The notes beneath the pieces are model-generated. The model did no database searches and was not told the origin of the DNA. It saw only the letters and a program-made list of their open reading frames with translations. This document shows positions 54,604 to 63,788 of a stretch of DNA of 64,000 bases, piece after piece. A program made the position numbers and the translations under genes. The DNA is taken from contig JAZKJV010005549.1 in NCBI GenBank assembly GCA_037367405.1, positions 62,001 through 126,000 of the forward strand. Reading direction: 5' to 3'. The DNA comes from Ottelia alismoides. Its lineage: Eukaryota > Streptophyta > Magnoliopsida > Alismatales > Hydrocharitaceae. Numbering within the stretch: position 1 is the stretch's first letter; each line of letters begins with the position of its first letter.

Positions 54604-54623
54604 TATCCTACCATCGTAGGATA
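54604..54623. promoter_or_regulatory. Perfect inverted repeat overlapping the RHH antitoxin promoter
   Basis: TATCCTAC (54604-54611) and GTAGGATA (54616-54623) form an 8-bp inverted repeat with a CATC spacer. The right-hand arm on the minus strand contains TAGGAT (54610-54605), the -10-like element 6 nt before the ATG. This is what an autorepressor operator would look like; the repeat is seen, its use inferred. Confidence 0.6.
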
Positions 54624-54631
54624 GCTCCTCT

Positions 54632-56081
54632 TCACCGCCCAAACACTGAAACTCCCCCCTCACGAAACACCTCCCGCCACCGCCCCGACCCCCTCAAATC
54701 CCCCTCCAACCGCGGATTCCGCTCCCGATCCAACACCACGAACTTCGCCGGCGAGTCCGTCAACCACCGCGACGGCGGCCCCCCCGCCGCCCCGCACACT
54801 GGCTGCCCACACGTCACGGCTTCATCATTCGAAGCATGCCTCCAGAACCAATACCCGCTCTTGTTCATCAGGTAATAAAACGTCGGATCGATCCCGATCA
54901 AATACCGGCTCCGCGCATTCCAGAAGTAAAGGAAGTAGTAATCCGCCCACCGCGTATTCACCACTAGCGCATCGCGCTCCTGCTTCGCCAGGAACTCGCT
55001 CGCCCCGCGCCACCGCGCCGGATCCGGCGTCGCCGCCAGCGTCTTCCATGCCAAAAACAAATTCAACGCGCAGAACAAAAACAACAGCCCGAAGGCGTAC
55101 ACCGCATCCCGCCGCCGTCCGGCGACCACCGGCCACAGCACCAACGCCGCAAACACCACCGCCGCCATTACGAAGTAATCGAAAAACCGCGCGACGCGCA
55201 AACTCCCCACCAGCGTCACCAACGCAAACGACAGGAACACCCAAGCCATCCCACCCAACGACCACCGCCGCCGCCAAGCCACCACCAGTGCCGCCACAAA
55301 CAGCACGACCACTGGCACCGAGCCCACGAACCACCAAAAGCTCACCGGCTTCAGCTCCCCGCCGATATCCAGGTCTTGCGTCACGCCCGCCGTCAATGGC
55401 CCCAGCGTCTGCACCAGCGTAAACCGCGCATTCTCCGGGAAAAACGGACTCGCCATCATCCCCCACCGCGACCCCACCGACGCAAGCCAGCACATTCAGC
55501 CAAGAGTCTCGGTCGCGCCGGATCAGCCAAACCAAACCCACCGGCAGCCCCACGAGAAAAACGATGGAATAGCAAAAAGCGTGCACCGCCCCCACGAAAA
55601 ACACGCCCCACCGCGACCCCCGCCAGGCGAACAGCGCCGCCAGCAACAGCAGGATCAACGACAACAAGAACGGCCGCGCATACATCGCCCGATAGAACAC
55701 CATGCTGCTGCCGCACATCGCCAACGACACCCAGGCGAACTTCCACTCGACGCCAGCGTCCTCGAGCAATAGCCACAACACCAGCGCCAGGCAGCCCATC
55801 TCGAACATCACCAGCACCTTCGCCGCCGCAATCAATGGCAGCAACGCCGTCAACGGCGCCAGCAACAGGTGATAGCCGAACCAGCCATCCATCGGCTTCG
55901 GCCAGAAGCCCACCAGCCGAAAAGGGTCGTCCAGCGCCGCGCGACCCTCGGTCACATAGCGATGCGCCAACTTCACATGCCGATAGCCATCATCGCCGCC
56001 CGGTATACCGCCCGTCGTCGCAAACTCGAACACACCCGCCAGGAGGAAAAAGAAAAGGAAGGTGAGCAGGCGGCCCTTCAA
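54632..56081 (-). pseudogene. Polytopic glycosyltransferase-family-39-like membrane protein, one frameshift
   Basis: This is a roughly 482-residue membrane protein with ten or more hydrophobic segments, opening [42 protein letters not shown]. That early acidic GGDDGYRH loop and the helix-rich layout are like lipid-linked-sugar glycosyltransferases of the GT39/PMT class. An extra base near 55,485 shifts the frame: the N-terminal frame ends in nonsense, and the second half (LGPLTAGVTQDLDIGGELKPVSFWWFVG onward) is intact to 54632. It overlaps the Fn3 lipoprotein gene by 4 bp. Whether the break is real is undecided. Confidence 0.7.
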
Positions 56082-57037
56082 GGCCGCACCTCAGCCGACG
56101 CCGATGCCGCGCTCTCATTGCCGCGCTTGTCCACCGCCGTCACCGTGTAGCGATGCGCCTTGCCCGCCTGCATGTCGCGATCACTGAAGCTCGGGTTCGC
56201 GCCGGTCTCGCCCACCTTAACCGCCGTCGCCCCGTCCACCGACCGATACACGCGATAGAAAGCGAAGTCGAAATCCGACGACCGATCCCACGCGAGCTCG
56301 ATCGACGTCACGCCCACCAGCGCCGTCAATCCCGTCGGCGCCGCCGGCGGAAACTTGTCCTTCGGCGTAATCTCGAACGGCGCGCTCGGTTCACTCAGCG
56401 CTTCCGTCGCGCCGACAGTCTGAAACGCCTGGATCGTATAGCGGTACAGCCGGTCGTATTCGAAGTTCTCATCCAGATACTCGGCCTTGTTCACCGTCGC
56501 CAGCAAAACGGGCTCCGCCTGCATCGGATCCTGCTTCTGAATGCGGAACTTCAATCCCGCGCGCGCTCCCTGCCACGTGAAGCGCAAGCCCTCGGGCTTC
56601 TCCTCCACGCGAATACCAGACGGCGTCGCCAACGGCTCCACCACCTTCATCGAAACCAGATTCGAAAACGAACCCAGGCGACCCTTCGGATTCGCCAGCC
56701 GGACGCCGATCGTCACGTCCTTCCCCGCCCAATCCTTCGCCTCGGCGCGATACGTCACCGCCGCGCCTTCCTTCGGCCACTCCACCTTGTACTCGCGCGA
56801 TCCCTCGGGCCACTGCCCCGCGCCGATCCGCAACTCCACCGCATCCTTCTGCGTAATCGGCAAGCCTTCCAATGTCACCGCGGGCAGCGTGAAAGTCGCC
56901 TCGAGGAACGCTCCGCGCTGCGCCACCTTGAGATCAGTCACCGGCGCTGGAAACCGCGCCGCCGGTGGCAGCGGCTCACCCACGTAACCGCAGGCGGTCA
57001 GACCCAGGCACACGCCGATGATCGCCAGCGGCTTCAC
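56078..57037 (-). CDS. Fibronectin type III-domain lipoprotein
   Basis: This is a 319-residue lipoprotein with lipobox LTAC (signal [16 protein letters not shown], Cys16). It contains at least two Fn3-like domains, the clearest being [39 protein letters not shown] near residue 230 and [15 protein letters not shown] near the end. Fn3 domains mediate binding at the cell surface. It overlaps hslU by 4 bp (start) and the GT39-like gene by 4 bp (stop), so it is translationally coupled to both. Function beyond surface location is unknown. Confidence 0.83.
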   Translation of the reverse strand: MKPLAIIGVCLGLTACGYVGEPLPPAARFPAPVTDLKVAQRGAFLEATFTLPAVTLEGLPITQKDAVELRIGAGQWPEGSREYKVEWPKEGAAVTYRAEAKDWAGKDVTIGVRLANPKGRLGSFSNLVSMKVVEPLATPSGIRVEEKPEGLRFTWQGARAGLKFRIQKQDPMQAEPVLLATVNKAEYLDENFEYDRLYRYTIQAFQTVGATEALSEPSAPFEITPKDKFPPAAPTGLTALVGVTSIELAWDRSSDFDFAFYRVYRSVDGATAVKVGETGANPSFSDRDMQAGKAHRYTVTAVDKRGNESAASASAEVRP

Positions 57038-58401
57038 AGGATATAGCGGCTCAAATCCTGGTCGGAGACAATATCCGCCAGTTGCTTCTTCACATACGCG
57101 GCGTCGATCTTCACGTTCTTCTTCCGCAAGTCCGGACCCTCGAACGAAATCTCCTCGAGCACCTTTTCGAGAATCGTATGCAGCCGCCGGGCCCCAATGT
57201 TCTCGGCCGATTCATTCACTTGCGCCGCGAACCGCGCCAGCTCCTCGAGCGCATCGTCGGTGAACGACAGCTTGATGCCCTCGGTCTCGAGCAGCGCCGT
57301 GTACTGCTTGATCAACGCATTCTTCGGCTCTTTCAAAATCCGGATGAAGTCCGCCTCGGTCAGGCTCTTCAGCTCCACGCGGATCGGAAAGCGGCCCTGC
57401 AACTCCGGAATCAAGTCCGATGGTTTCGAAACATGGAACGCGCCGGCGGCAATGAACAGAATGTGATCCGTGCGCACGAAGCCGTAACGCGTATTCACCG
57501 TCGTGCCTTCCACAATCGGCAGAATGTCGCGCTGCACGCCTTCGCGCGAAACGTCCGGCCCGTGCCCGCCCTCGCGGCCAGCGATCTTGTCCACCTCATC
57601 CAGGAACACCATGCCATTGCGCTCCACGCGCTCAATGGCCACGCGCGTCACCTGGTCCATATCCACCAGGCGATCTTCTTCTTCCTGCACCAGGTAATCG
57701 AACGCATCTACCACGCGCATCGTGCGCTTCGTCTTGCGCGGCGCAAAGAGCCCCGGCAGCATGTCCTTGATGCTGACGTCCATCTCTTCCATGCCTTGCG
57801 CCGTCGACACTTCAAAGCGCGGACCGCGATCCTTCACCTCGAGCTCCACCGTGCGCTCATCCAGCTTGCCCGCGCGGAACCGCTCACGCAGCTTCTCTCG
57901 CGTGCGCTCCGGCGGTTCGGTGGGCGTAGCGCCCTCGGCCAGCACCGGCATCAGCAGCTCGATGATCTTGTCCTCGGCGTTGCGCTCGGCCGTCTCTTCT
58001 ACTTCATCCAGCTTCTCTTCGCGCACCATGTCGATGGCGGTCTCCACCAGGTCGCGAATGATCGATTCCACATCGCGCCCCACGTAACCGACCTCGGTGA
58101 ACTTGCTCGCTTCCACCTTCAGGAAAGGCGAGTTCGCCAGCTTCGCCAACCGCCGTGCCAGCTCCGTCTTGCCCACGCCGGTGGGCCCGATCATGAGGAT
58201 GTTCTTCGGCATCACTTCTTCAGCCAGATCCGGATCCAGCCTCTGCCGCCGCACGCGGTTCCGCAGCGCGACGGCGATGGCACGCTTTGCGTCCGCCTGC
58301 CCCACTACGTATTTGTCGAGCTCGCGCACGATCTCCCGCGGAGTCAGTTCGTCGAGCAAAGGAGTGTTCTCGTCCGGGTGGGACGGAAGGTAGATCACCA
58401 T
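57034..58401 (-). CDS. hslU: ATP-dependent protease ATPase subunit HslU
   Basis: This is a 455-residue AAA+ unfoldase that feeds substrates to the HslV peptidase. It has Walker A GPTGVGKT at residues 72-79, Walker B region [10 protein letters not shown] near 268, the GYVGRDVES pore-loop region, the intermediate domain (residues ~110-230), and the C-terminal tail ending LSRYIL that inserts into HslV. It is complete and normal length. The partner hslV is not adjacent: upstream is a sulfatase (16-bp gap), downstream an Fn3 lipoprotein (4-bp overlap). The conserved tail implies that an HslV exists elsewhere in the genome. Confidence 0.95.
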   Translation of the reverse strand: MVIYLPSHPDENTPLLDELTPREIVRELDKYVVGQADAKRAIAVALRNRVRRQRLDPDLAEEVMPKNILMIGPTGVGKTELARRLAKLANSPFLKVEASKFTEVGYVGRDVESIIRDLVETAIDMVREEKLDEVEETAERNAEDKIIELLMPVLAEGATPTEPPERTREKLRERFRAGKLDERTVELEVKDRGPRFEVSTAQGMEEMDVSIKDMLPGLFAPRKTKRTMRVVDAFDYLVQEEEDRLVDMDQVTRVAIERVERNGMVFLDEVDKIAGREGGHGPDVSREGVQRDILPIVEGTTVNTRYGFVRTDHILFIAAGAFHVSKPSDLIPELQGRFPIRVELKSLTEADFIRILKEPKNALIKQYTALLETEGIKLSFTDDALEELARFAAQVNESAENIGARRLHTILEKVLEEISFEGPDLRKKNVKIDAAYVKKQLADIVSDQDLSRYIL

Positions 58402-58417
58402 CGAGGGAATGCCAGCT

Positions 58418-59827
58418 TCAGTTTAGCACTGGCGGCGGAATGAAGTCGTAATCCTTCACGCACTTCTCAATCAGCGCCTTACGCAGTTCCCGCTCGATCT
58501 CGGCCAGTTCCGGCTTGCCGGCCAGGTTGGTCAACTCCGAAGGATCCGTCTCGCAGTCATACAGCTCGTAAATCGGGCGCGGCCGCGAAAAGTATGTCTT
58601 CTCGAGCTTCGCGTTCAATCGCCCTTCCGCATGCGCCTTCTGCATGTCTTTCCATCCGGCGTCGCCCGCGCTGTCCACCGGCGCATACTCCATCCAAGGC
58701 GTCACGTTGTAGATCAACTTGTACCGCGCGTTGCGCACGCAGCGCGACAAATCGAAGCCGCTCGATTTCAACTGCGGCGTCATCGTCGCGCTGCCATGCT
58801 GCAAGCGCGCCGCCCAAATGTACTTGCGGCTTGCATACGAGGCATCGCCCCGCATCAGCTTCTGGAAACTCTGCCCGCTCATCCCCGGCGCCTTCGCCAC
58901 GCCCGCCACATCGAGGAACGTCGGGGTAATGTCCTCGCCCGAAATCAACTCGTGCGTCTTGCCGCCCGGCTGGATCTTGCCCGGCCAGCGCGCGATCAAC
59001 GGCACCTGCAGGCCCGGATCATACAACGACCCCTTCCCGTGCGGCAGCGCCATGCCGTTGTCGCCCATGAACACCACCAGCGTGTTCTGTGCCAGGCCGC
59101 GCTTCTCGAGAATCTCGAGGATGAGTTTCACCTCGCCATCCACCCGCGTAATCTCGCTCAGGTACTTCGCAAAGTCCTCGCGCACGCCCGGCAGATCCGG
59201 GAAGTGCTCCGGCAATTCCAGCGAGGCCGGCTCATGCTTCGGCGGCGCATCCCACGGATGATGCGGGTCATTGAAGCCCACCCAGAAGAAGAACGGTTTG
59301 CCCTTCGGCACCTTGTCGAAAAAGTCGTTCACCACCTTGCTGGTGGCCTGCGGGCCCGATCCGTCCACGAAGTCCACGCGCTTGGCGAACGTCTTCAAGC
59401 CCTCGCGCTCGATCACCTCGCCCACATAGCCACCACGCGCGCCGGCGCCCGGCCCGTCCAAGTGATAGCTCCGCCGCGCGACGCCAGTGAAATAGCCAGC
59501 CTTCTTCAGCAGGTCGGGTAAAGTCACCACGTCCGGCGGCAGCGGCGAATTGAATCGCCCCATCCGCGCGCTCACCGGCGAGCGCCCCGTCATCATCGCC
59601 GTGCGCGACGGCACGCACTGCGGCGCAGCTTGAAACGCTCGATGAAACGCCAGCCCATCTGCCGCCAGCTTGTCCAGCGTCGGCGTCTGCATGTTCGGAT
59701 ACCCATAGCAGCCCACGTACGGATAGCTATGGTCGTCCGAGAGAAGGAACAGAATGTTCGGCCGGCTTTGAGCCTGGGCCAAGCTGGCGCTCGCGGCCAA
59801 TGAGAAAAGGGAACGGCGCGTCATCAC
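58418..59827 (-). CDS. Type I sulfatase, exported
   Basis: This is a 469-residue sulfatase with Tat-like leader ([18 protein letters not shown]), [19 protein letters not shown] with the metal-binding Asp pair, and CVPSR near residue 72, whose Cys becomes formylglycine. [12 protein letters not shown] and [20 protein letters not shown] supply further active-site residues. It differs in length and motif from the sulfatase at 48.8 kb, so the pair probably act on different sulfate esters. The start is GTG at 59827, with ATG directly after. It precedes hslU by 16 bp. Confidence 0.9.
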   Translation of the reverse strand: MMTRRSLFSLAASASLAQAQSRPNILFLLSDDHSYPYVGCYGYPNMQTPTLDKLAADGLAFHRAFQAAPQCVPSRTAMMTGRSPVSARMGRFNSPLPPDVVTLPDLLKKAGYFTGVARRSYHLDGPGAGARGGYVGEVIEREGLKTFAKRVDFVDGSGPQATSKVVNDFFDKVPKGKPFFFWVGFNDPHHPWDAPPKHEPASLELPEHFPDLPGVREDFAKYLSEITRVDGEVKLILEILEKRGLAQNTLVVFMGDNGMALPHGKGSLYDPGLQVPLIARWPGKIQPGGKTHELISGEDITPTFLDVAGVAKAPGMSGQSFQKLMRGDASYASRKYIWAARLQHGSATMTPQLKSSGFDLSRCVRNARYKLIYNVTPWMEYAPVDSAGDAGWKDMQKAHAEGRLNAKLEKTYFSRPRPIYELYDCETDPSELTNLAGKPELAEIERELRKALIEKCVKDYDFIPPPVLN

Positions 59828-59839
59828 CGCCCTATTGTG

Positions 59840-60835
59840 TCAAAGCCGTGGCTTCACGAAAACGGCGCATTGCCGCGTTTGATCCCACCACTCCGCTCCA
59901 CCCCGCGCCCGGATCTCGGCGCGTACCGTCTGCCCGCTGGCCGCTTGATAGCTGATCGTGATCACGCCATCGTGCATCTCTTCGATGCGCGCCGGCCGAG
60001 CGCTCTCGCCCGGGTACGCCACTTCAATCCAATGATTCGGCGAGTAGTAGCGCTTCAGCCACGACGACAAACCATCCAGTCCCGGATAGATCACCCGCTC
60101 GGTCACGTTCGCCATGTCGAGCTTGTCGCGCACTTCCCACTTCAGGCTCGCCGGCACCAGAATCTTGTGAAACAGGTTCGGCTGGTCGCGCTCGTGCTCC
60201 CGCAGCCATTCCTCGAGTTGGAGCGATGGGCTCGACATCATCGAGAACAATGCCGCCTGATTCACGATCCGCTCATCGAGCGACGGTGGCTCGAAGAACA
60301 CACAGCACGGTGGTCCTTCGCTCGTCACGCGCCTGTCGAACCCATCGATCGTCGGCGAGTATTCCGCCAGTAGATCGGCCGTGAACATCGTCGCCCCGTC
60401 GCGCTCGAGCAGCGCGCGCAGCATCGGCGGCAGCAGGCGCAGCGTCTCGCCCACATTGATCGCCCACACCACGCCATCCACGTTGAACAGGTCGTACTTC
60501 TCGGTAACGAAATGCAGCGCGACGTACGGCGAAAAAGTCCAATCCAACAACCGCGTCGGTAGCCCGTGATGCTGGGCCACGGCCAGCCAGTTCCACCAAC
60601 TGTCGCCCGGCGCCGAGCTCCGGTGTGCATATTTCCGGAAGTTGCGCAGCAGGTCGTCTTCGAGTTCGGCGTAGTTGCCGCCCAGGCGATTCAGCGACGT
60701 GCGCCGGTCGTAACGGAAGTCGGGCAGGCCGCGAAAGACATACGCCGAGCGAAAGCGGCCGTGCCGCGCATCCCACGAGCGCTCGTACAAGCGCTCGTTC
60801 AGTTCCGCCCAACTCCGGACCCGTATTTCCTCCAT
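59840..60835 (-). CDS. FRG domain-containing protein
   Basis: This is a 331-residue cytoplasmic protein carrying the FRG domain: the YVFRGLPDFRYDRRTSLNRL opening with the name-giving Phe-Arg-Gly, then WWNWLAVAQHHGLPTRLLDWTFSPYVALHFVT near residues 80-112. The C-terminal 150 residues are unassigned (SLKWEVRDKL, WIEVAYPGE). FRG proteins occur often near mobile or defence genes, but their biochemical role is not known. It is divergent from a SRPBCC gene with a 56-bp gap. ATG at 60835 is the natural start. Confidence 0.86.
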   Translation of the reverse strand: MEEIRVRSWAELNERLYERSWDARHGRFRSAYVFRGLPDFRYDRRTSLNRLGGNYAELEDDLLRNFRKYAHRSSAPGDSWWNWLAVAQHHGLPTRLLDWTFSPYVALHFVTEKYDLFNVDGVVWAINVGETLRLLPPMLRALLERDGATMFTADLLAEYSPTIDGFDRRVTSEGPPCCVFFEPPSLDERIVNQAALFSMMSSPSLQLEEWLREHERDQPNLFHKILVPASLKWEVRDKLDMANVTERVIYPGLDGLSSWLKRYYSPNHWIEVAYPGESARPARIEEMHDGVITISYQAASGQTVRAEIRARGGAEWWDQTRQCAVFVKPRL

Positions 60836-60891
60836 GGCTGATCGCAGGTTAGCAAATCCATTCGCTTGCGCTCTCCGTAATCCAAGGCAAG

Positions 60892-61350
60892 ATGGCCGCT
60901 CACGACTACGTCTTCATTTCTCGCTGGCACGTCGCCGCTCCGCGCGAGGAAGTGGCGGCCATCCTCGCCGACGCCGAATCGCTGCCCCGCTGGTGGGGCG
61001 AGGTCTACCTCGCCGTCACTGCCGAAAGCGGCGGCGTCTACCGAGTTTGGTCCCGTGGCTGGCTCCCCTACACGTTGAAGTGGCGCTTTGAACGCACCCG
61101 CGACGATCGCCCCCGTGGCTTCTCCCTCCGCGCCTGGGGCGACCTAGACGGCACCGGCGATTGGGAGTTCCGTGAAAATGGCGATGTCGTTTTTACGTGG
61201 CAGGTCCGCGCCGACAAGCCGCTGCTGCGCTATCTCTCCTGGCTCCTGAAACCCATCTTCGCCGCCAACCATCGCTGGGCCATGGCCCGCGGCGAGGAAG
61301 CGCTTGCCCGCGAACTCGTCCGCCGCCGCTTGCTCAGTGAAGTCCGCTAG
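60892..61350 (+). CDS. SRPBCC (START-like) family protein
   Basis: This is a 152-residue protein of the polyketide cyclase/SRPBCC fold (FISRWHVAAPREEVAAILADAESLPRWWGEVYLAV, then LRAWGDLDGTGDWEFRENGDVVFTWQVRADKP). These small beta-barrel proteins bind hydrophobic ligands. The start ATG is preceded by AAGG with a 5-nt gap. It converges on rbfA with a 4-bp stop overlap. Ligand unknown. Confidence 0.82.
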   Translation: MAAHDYVFISRWHVAAPREEVAAILADAESLPRWWGEVYLAVTAESGGVYRVWSRGWLPYTLKWRFERTRDDRPRGFSLRAWGDLDGTGDWEFRENGDVVFTWQVRADKPLLRYLSWLLKPIFAANHRWAMARGEEALARELVRRRLLSEVR

Positions 61351-61697
61351 CCGCGCGGCCGTCCGCGGCGCACGCGCTTGAGCAAACTGTCGACGCGCTT
61401 CTGCGGACCAAGATCCGCCGAGCCATCGAAATGCAAGTCCGGGATGCGCCCCATTTCGAGCCGCTGCGTCAGTTCTTTCTTCAAGTATCCGCGCGCATGC
61501 TCCAGTGCGGCCACCGCGCCGTCCACCTGGCCCGTCGGCGCTGTAATGCGCACCAGCGCCTTCTTCAGGCTGGGGTCCACCTGCACTTCCACCACTTCTA
61601 CTGACTCCACGCGAGGGTCCGATAGTTCATAGCCGATAATCTCCCGCAACTCCTCGCGCAGGGCTTCCATCACTCGTTCGAGCCGGTGGTTCTCCAC
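61347..61697 (-). CDS. rbfA: 30S ribosome-binding factor RbfA
   Basis: This is a 116-residue KH-fold factor for late 16S rRNA maturation and cold adaptation. The family pattern is clear (RLERVMEALREELREIIGYELSDPRVESVEVVEVQVDPSLKKALVRI, then EHARGYLKKELTQRLEMGRIPDLHFDGSADLG). GTG at 61695-61697 is the start by alignment, and TACGAT ends 6 nt upstream of it. The gene is not in the usual nusA-infB-rbfA-truB order; instead it is divergent from truA with a 30-bp gap. Leaderless transcription is suggested. Confidence 0.92.
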   Translation of the reverse strand: MENHRLERVMEALREELREIIGYELSDPRVESVEVVEVQVDPSLKKALVRITAPTGQVDGAVAALEHARGYLKKELTQRLEMGRIPDLHFDGSADLGPQKRVDSLLKRVRRGRPRG

Positions 61698-61703
61698 GCC
61701 TTC

Positions 61704-61721
61704 ATCGTATCGCGCTAGGCT
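61704..61721. promoter_or_regulatory. Divergent leaderless -10 pair, rbfA / truA
   Basis: TACGAT on the minus strand (61709-61704) ends 6 nt before the rbfA GTG. TAGGCT on the plus strand (61716-61721) ends 6 nt before the truA TTG. The entire intergenic region is 30 bp, which leaves no room for conventional leaders with ribosome-binding sites. Role inferred from spacing. Confidence 0.5.
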
Positions 61722-61727
61722 TGTTCT

Positions 61728-63299
61728 TTGACCACTTGGAAGTTGACTCTCGAATACGACGGCACCGGCTATCACGGTTGGCAGGAACAAGCCAACGCGA
61801 AAACCGTCGCCGGCGAACTACGTTCCGCGGCTGAAGAATACTTCGGCACCGCGGTGGAACTGCAAGGCTCCGGCCGTACCGATTCCGGCGTGCACGCCAT
61901 TGCGCAGGTGGCTCACCTGCGCGTCGACGCGCCCGCCCGCTCCGGCGCCGAAGTCGTCCGCGCTCTGAATGAGCGCTTGCCCGCCTCGATCACCATCTTG
62001 CGCGCCGAAGAGGCGCCTCCGCGCTTCCATGCGCGGCACGATGCCACCGAGCGCAGCTATGTCTATCGCATCTCGCTGCGCAAATCCTCCTTTGAGAAGA
62101 AGTACGTCTGGTGGGTGAAGGACTCGCTCGACGTGGGCCGCATGAACGATGCGGCGCAGCGCTTCATCGGCCGGCACGACTTTGCCGCCTTCGCGCAGGA
62201 CGATCCGTCGAAGTCCGGCGACTCCACCATCGTCGTCGTCACCGACGCCGGCGTCCAGCGCGACGACAATCTCGTTCTCATCCGCGTCGTTGCCTCGCAC
62301 TTCTTGTGGCGCATGGTGCGCCGCATCGTCGGCGTGCTCGTGCGCGTCGGGCTCGGGGACCTGTCGGTGGAAGACATCGATCGCTTCCTGACCGGCGAGA
62401 AGGAACCGCGCATTGCGACGTGGACCGCACCCGCCGCTGGGTTGTTCCTCGAAGCCGTCACCTACGGCGAGCCCAAGGAAGGTGCTGACGCCGAAGAAGA
62501 TGATGATGAAGTGGCTGAGCCCGACGAAGAGCCGGCTGAAGCGCCTGCTCCGGTGGCGAAGACCAAGGTGACGAGGGGCAAGCCGATTCGCCCGCCGGTG
62601 AAGGCTGCGGCGCCGTCGCGCGCCAAGTTCGGTGACGCACCAGCGAAAGGCGGCTACCGCCGTCGCGACGAAGGCGATGGTCCTCCGGCGCTGCGTGGCA
62701 AGTTCGGTGACGGACCGGCGAAGGGCGGCTATCGCCGCCGCGATGACAATGATGGGCCGCCCCGTCGCGGAAAGTTTGGTGACGGTCCTCCCCCGCGCGG
62801 CCGCTTTGGGGACGGTCCGCCGCCCCGCGGCAAGTTTGGCGATGGCCCGGCCAAGGGCGGCTACCGGCGTCGCGACGAAGGCGATGGTCCGCCGCCGCCG
62901 CGCAGCCCGTTTGGCGGGCGGCCGGCTTCGGGCGGCTTTCGCCGCCGCGATGACGACGGCGGGCCGCCGCCGAGGGGCAAGTTCGGTGACCGTCCGCCGC
63001 GTCCGAGCGGCGGTGGCTTCGGTGGGCCGAAGAAGTTCAGCGATCGGCCGCCGCGCCCGGATGGCGGAGCTTCCAGAGGACCTGGCGCCAAATCCCCTGC
63101 CAAGTTTGGGCGTCGTGGGGACGAAGGTCCATCCTTCGAACGAGGCGGCGGAGCTTCTCGTCCGTCGAAAGGGTTCGGGCGTAGCCGGCCTCCGCAAGGG
63201 CCTCCGTCACGAGGTCCGAAAGACGATCGACCTGGCGGGCCTCCGCGCGGACCTCGCGGGCCGCAGGGTCCTCGCCGCGGACCGCGTCGCGACGGCTGA
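61728..63299 (+). CDS. truA: tRNA pseudouridine synthase TruA with long disordered C-terminal tail
   Basis: This is a 523-residue protein. Residues 1-~245 are TruA, which makes pseudouridine at positions 38-40 of tRNA anticodon arms; the catalytic Asp is D52 in GSGRTDSGVHA. After GEPKEGADAEEDDDEVAEPDEE comes a ~270-residue low-complexity tail of Gly/Arg/Pro/Asp repeats such as GKFGDGPAKGGYRRRDEGDGPP. TruA is normally about 250-270 residues. The tail resembles RGG-box RNA-binding tails and may hold RNA. Its last 263 nt lie antisense to the trmJ-like gene. The start is TTG at 61728 with TAGGCT 6 nt upstream. Confidence 0.92.
   Translation: MTTWKLTLEYDGTGYHGWQEQANAKTVAGELRSAAEEYFGTAVELQGSGRTDSGVHAIAQVAHLRVDAPARSGAEVVRALNERLPASITILRAEEAPPRFHARHDATERSYVYRISLRKSSFEKKYVWWVKDSLDVGRMNDAAQRFIGRHDFAAFAQDDPSKSGDSTIVVVTDAGVQRDDNLVLIRVVASHFLWRMVRRIVGVLVRVGLGDLSVEDIDRFLTGEKEPRIATWTAPAAGLFLEAVTYGEPKEGADAEEDDDEVAEPDEEPAEAPAPVAKTKVTRGKPIRPPVKAAAPSRAKFGDAPAKGGYRRRDEGDGPPALRGKFGDGPAKGGYRRRDDNDGPPRRGKFGDGPPPRGRFGDGPPPRGKFGDGPAKGGYRRRDEGDGPPPPRSPFGGRPASGGFRRRDDDGGPPPRGKFGDRPPRPSGGGFGGPKKFSDRPPRPDGGASRGPGAKSPAKFGRRGDEGPSFERGGGASRPSKGFGRSRPPQGPPSRGPKDDRPGGPPRGPRGPQGPRRGPRRDG
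62621..63060 (+). repeat. Short degenerate repeats encoding the RGG-like truA tail
   Basis: The DNA repeats a 24-60 bp unit encoding GKFGDGP, AKGGYRRRDEGDGPP or PPRGKFGDGPP about eight times between 62621 and 63060, followed by a less regular Gly/Pro/Arg stretch. The sequence is low-complexity and very G+C-rich; expansion by slippage is likely. Confidence 0.7.
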
Positions 63300-63756
63300 G
63301 CTCGTATAAGCAAACGGCCACGCACTGCCCCAGATTCATGGAGCCGTGCTCGGGCCGCGTGGGAATCCGCAGGAGGCGCTGGCAATAGCTCAGCGCCTCA
63401 TTGTTCAGGCCGTGGTTCTCGGAGCCGAACAATAGCGCGACGCGGCCGCGCACGTCATGCATGTGCACGGCGGCGTCCTCGAGCCGGTCGAGCGGCTGGC
63501 GGCGCTCGCGCGCATCCATCGAGGCCGTGCCGACCACGAGCTCGCAATCGGCCACCGCTTCGCCGACGGTGGCGAACTCCTGGGCGTCGCGCAGCACTTC
63601 GGAGGAATGCACGCCGCTGCGTGCCTCTTCGACGGGGTCGCGGTAAGAAGTGACCAATTTCAGACGCGTATATCCGAAATTAGACATGGCCCGGGCGGCC
63701 GCGCCGATGTTCAGCGGATTGCGCGGCGACACGAGCACGACGTGGAGTTCAGTCAA
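63037..63756 (-). CDS. trmJ: TrmJ-like SPOUT rRNA/tRNA 2'-O-methyltransferase
   Basis: This is a 239-residue SPOUT methyltransferase. The N terminus ([32 protein letters not shown]), [11 protein letters not shown], the SAM-binding knot elements [46 protein letters not shown] and the TrmJ-type C-terminal helices ([28 protein letters not shown]) are all present. It methylates a 2'-OH in the tRNA anticodon loop in characterised homologues. Start is TTG at 63756 with TAGACT ending 8 nt upstream. The last 263 nt overlap truA antisense; both frames look real here because this C terminus is conserved. Confidence 0.85.
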   Translation of the reverse strand: MTELHVVLVSPRNPLNIGAAARAMSNFGYTRLKLVTSYRDPVEEARSGVHSSEVLRDAQEFATVGEAVADCELVVGTASMDARERRQPLDRLEDAAVHMHDVRGRVALLFGSENHGLNNEALSYCQRLLRIPTRPEHGSMNLGQCVAVCLYELSRRDAVRGEDPAAREVRAEARQVDRLSDLVTEALAEAGYARTLSTDEKLRRLVRRMDLRPHDAQTWQGIWRQVLWKLRHPGAAADR

Positions 63757-63788
63757 GCCCTTCCAGTCTAAGGGACAATAGTCGGTTC

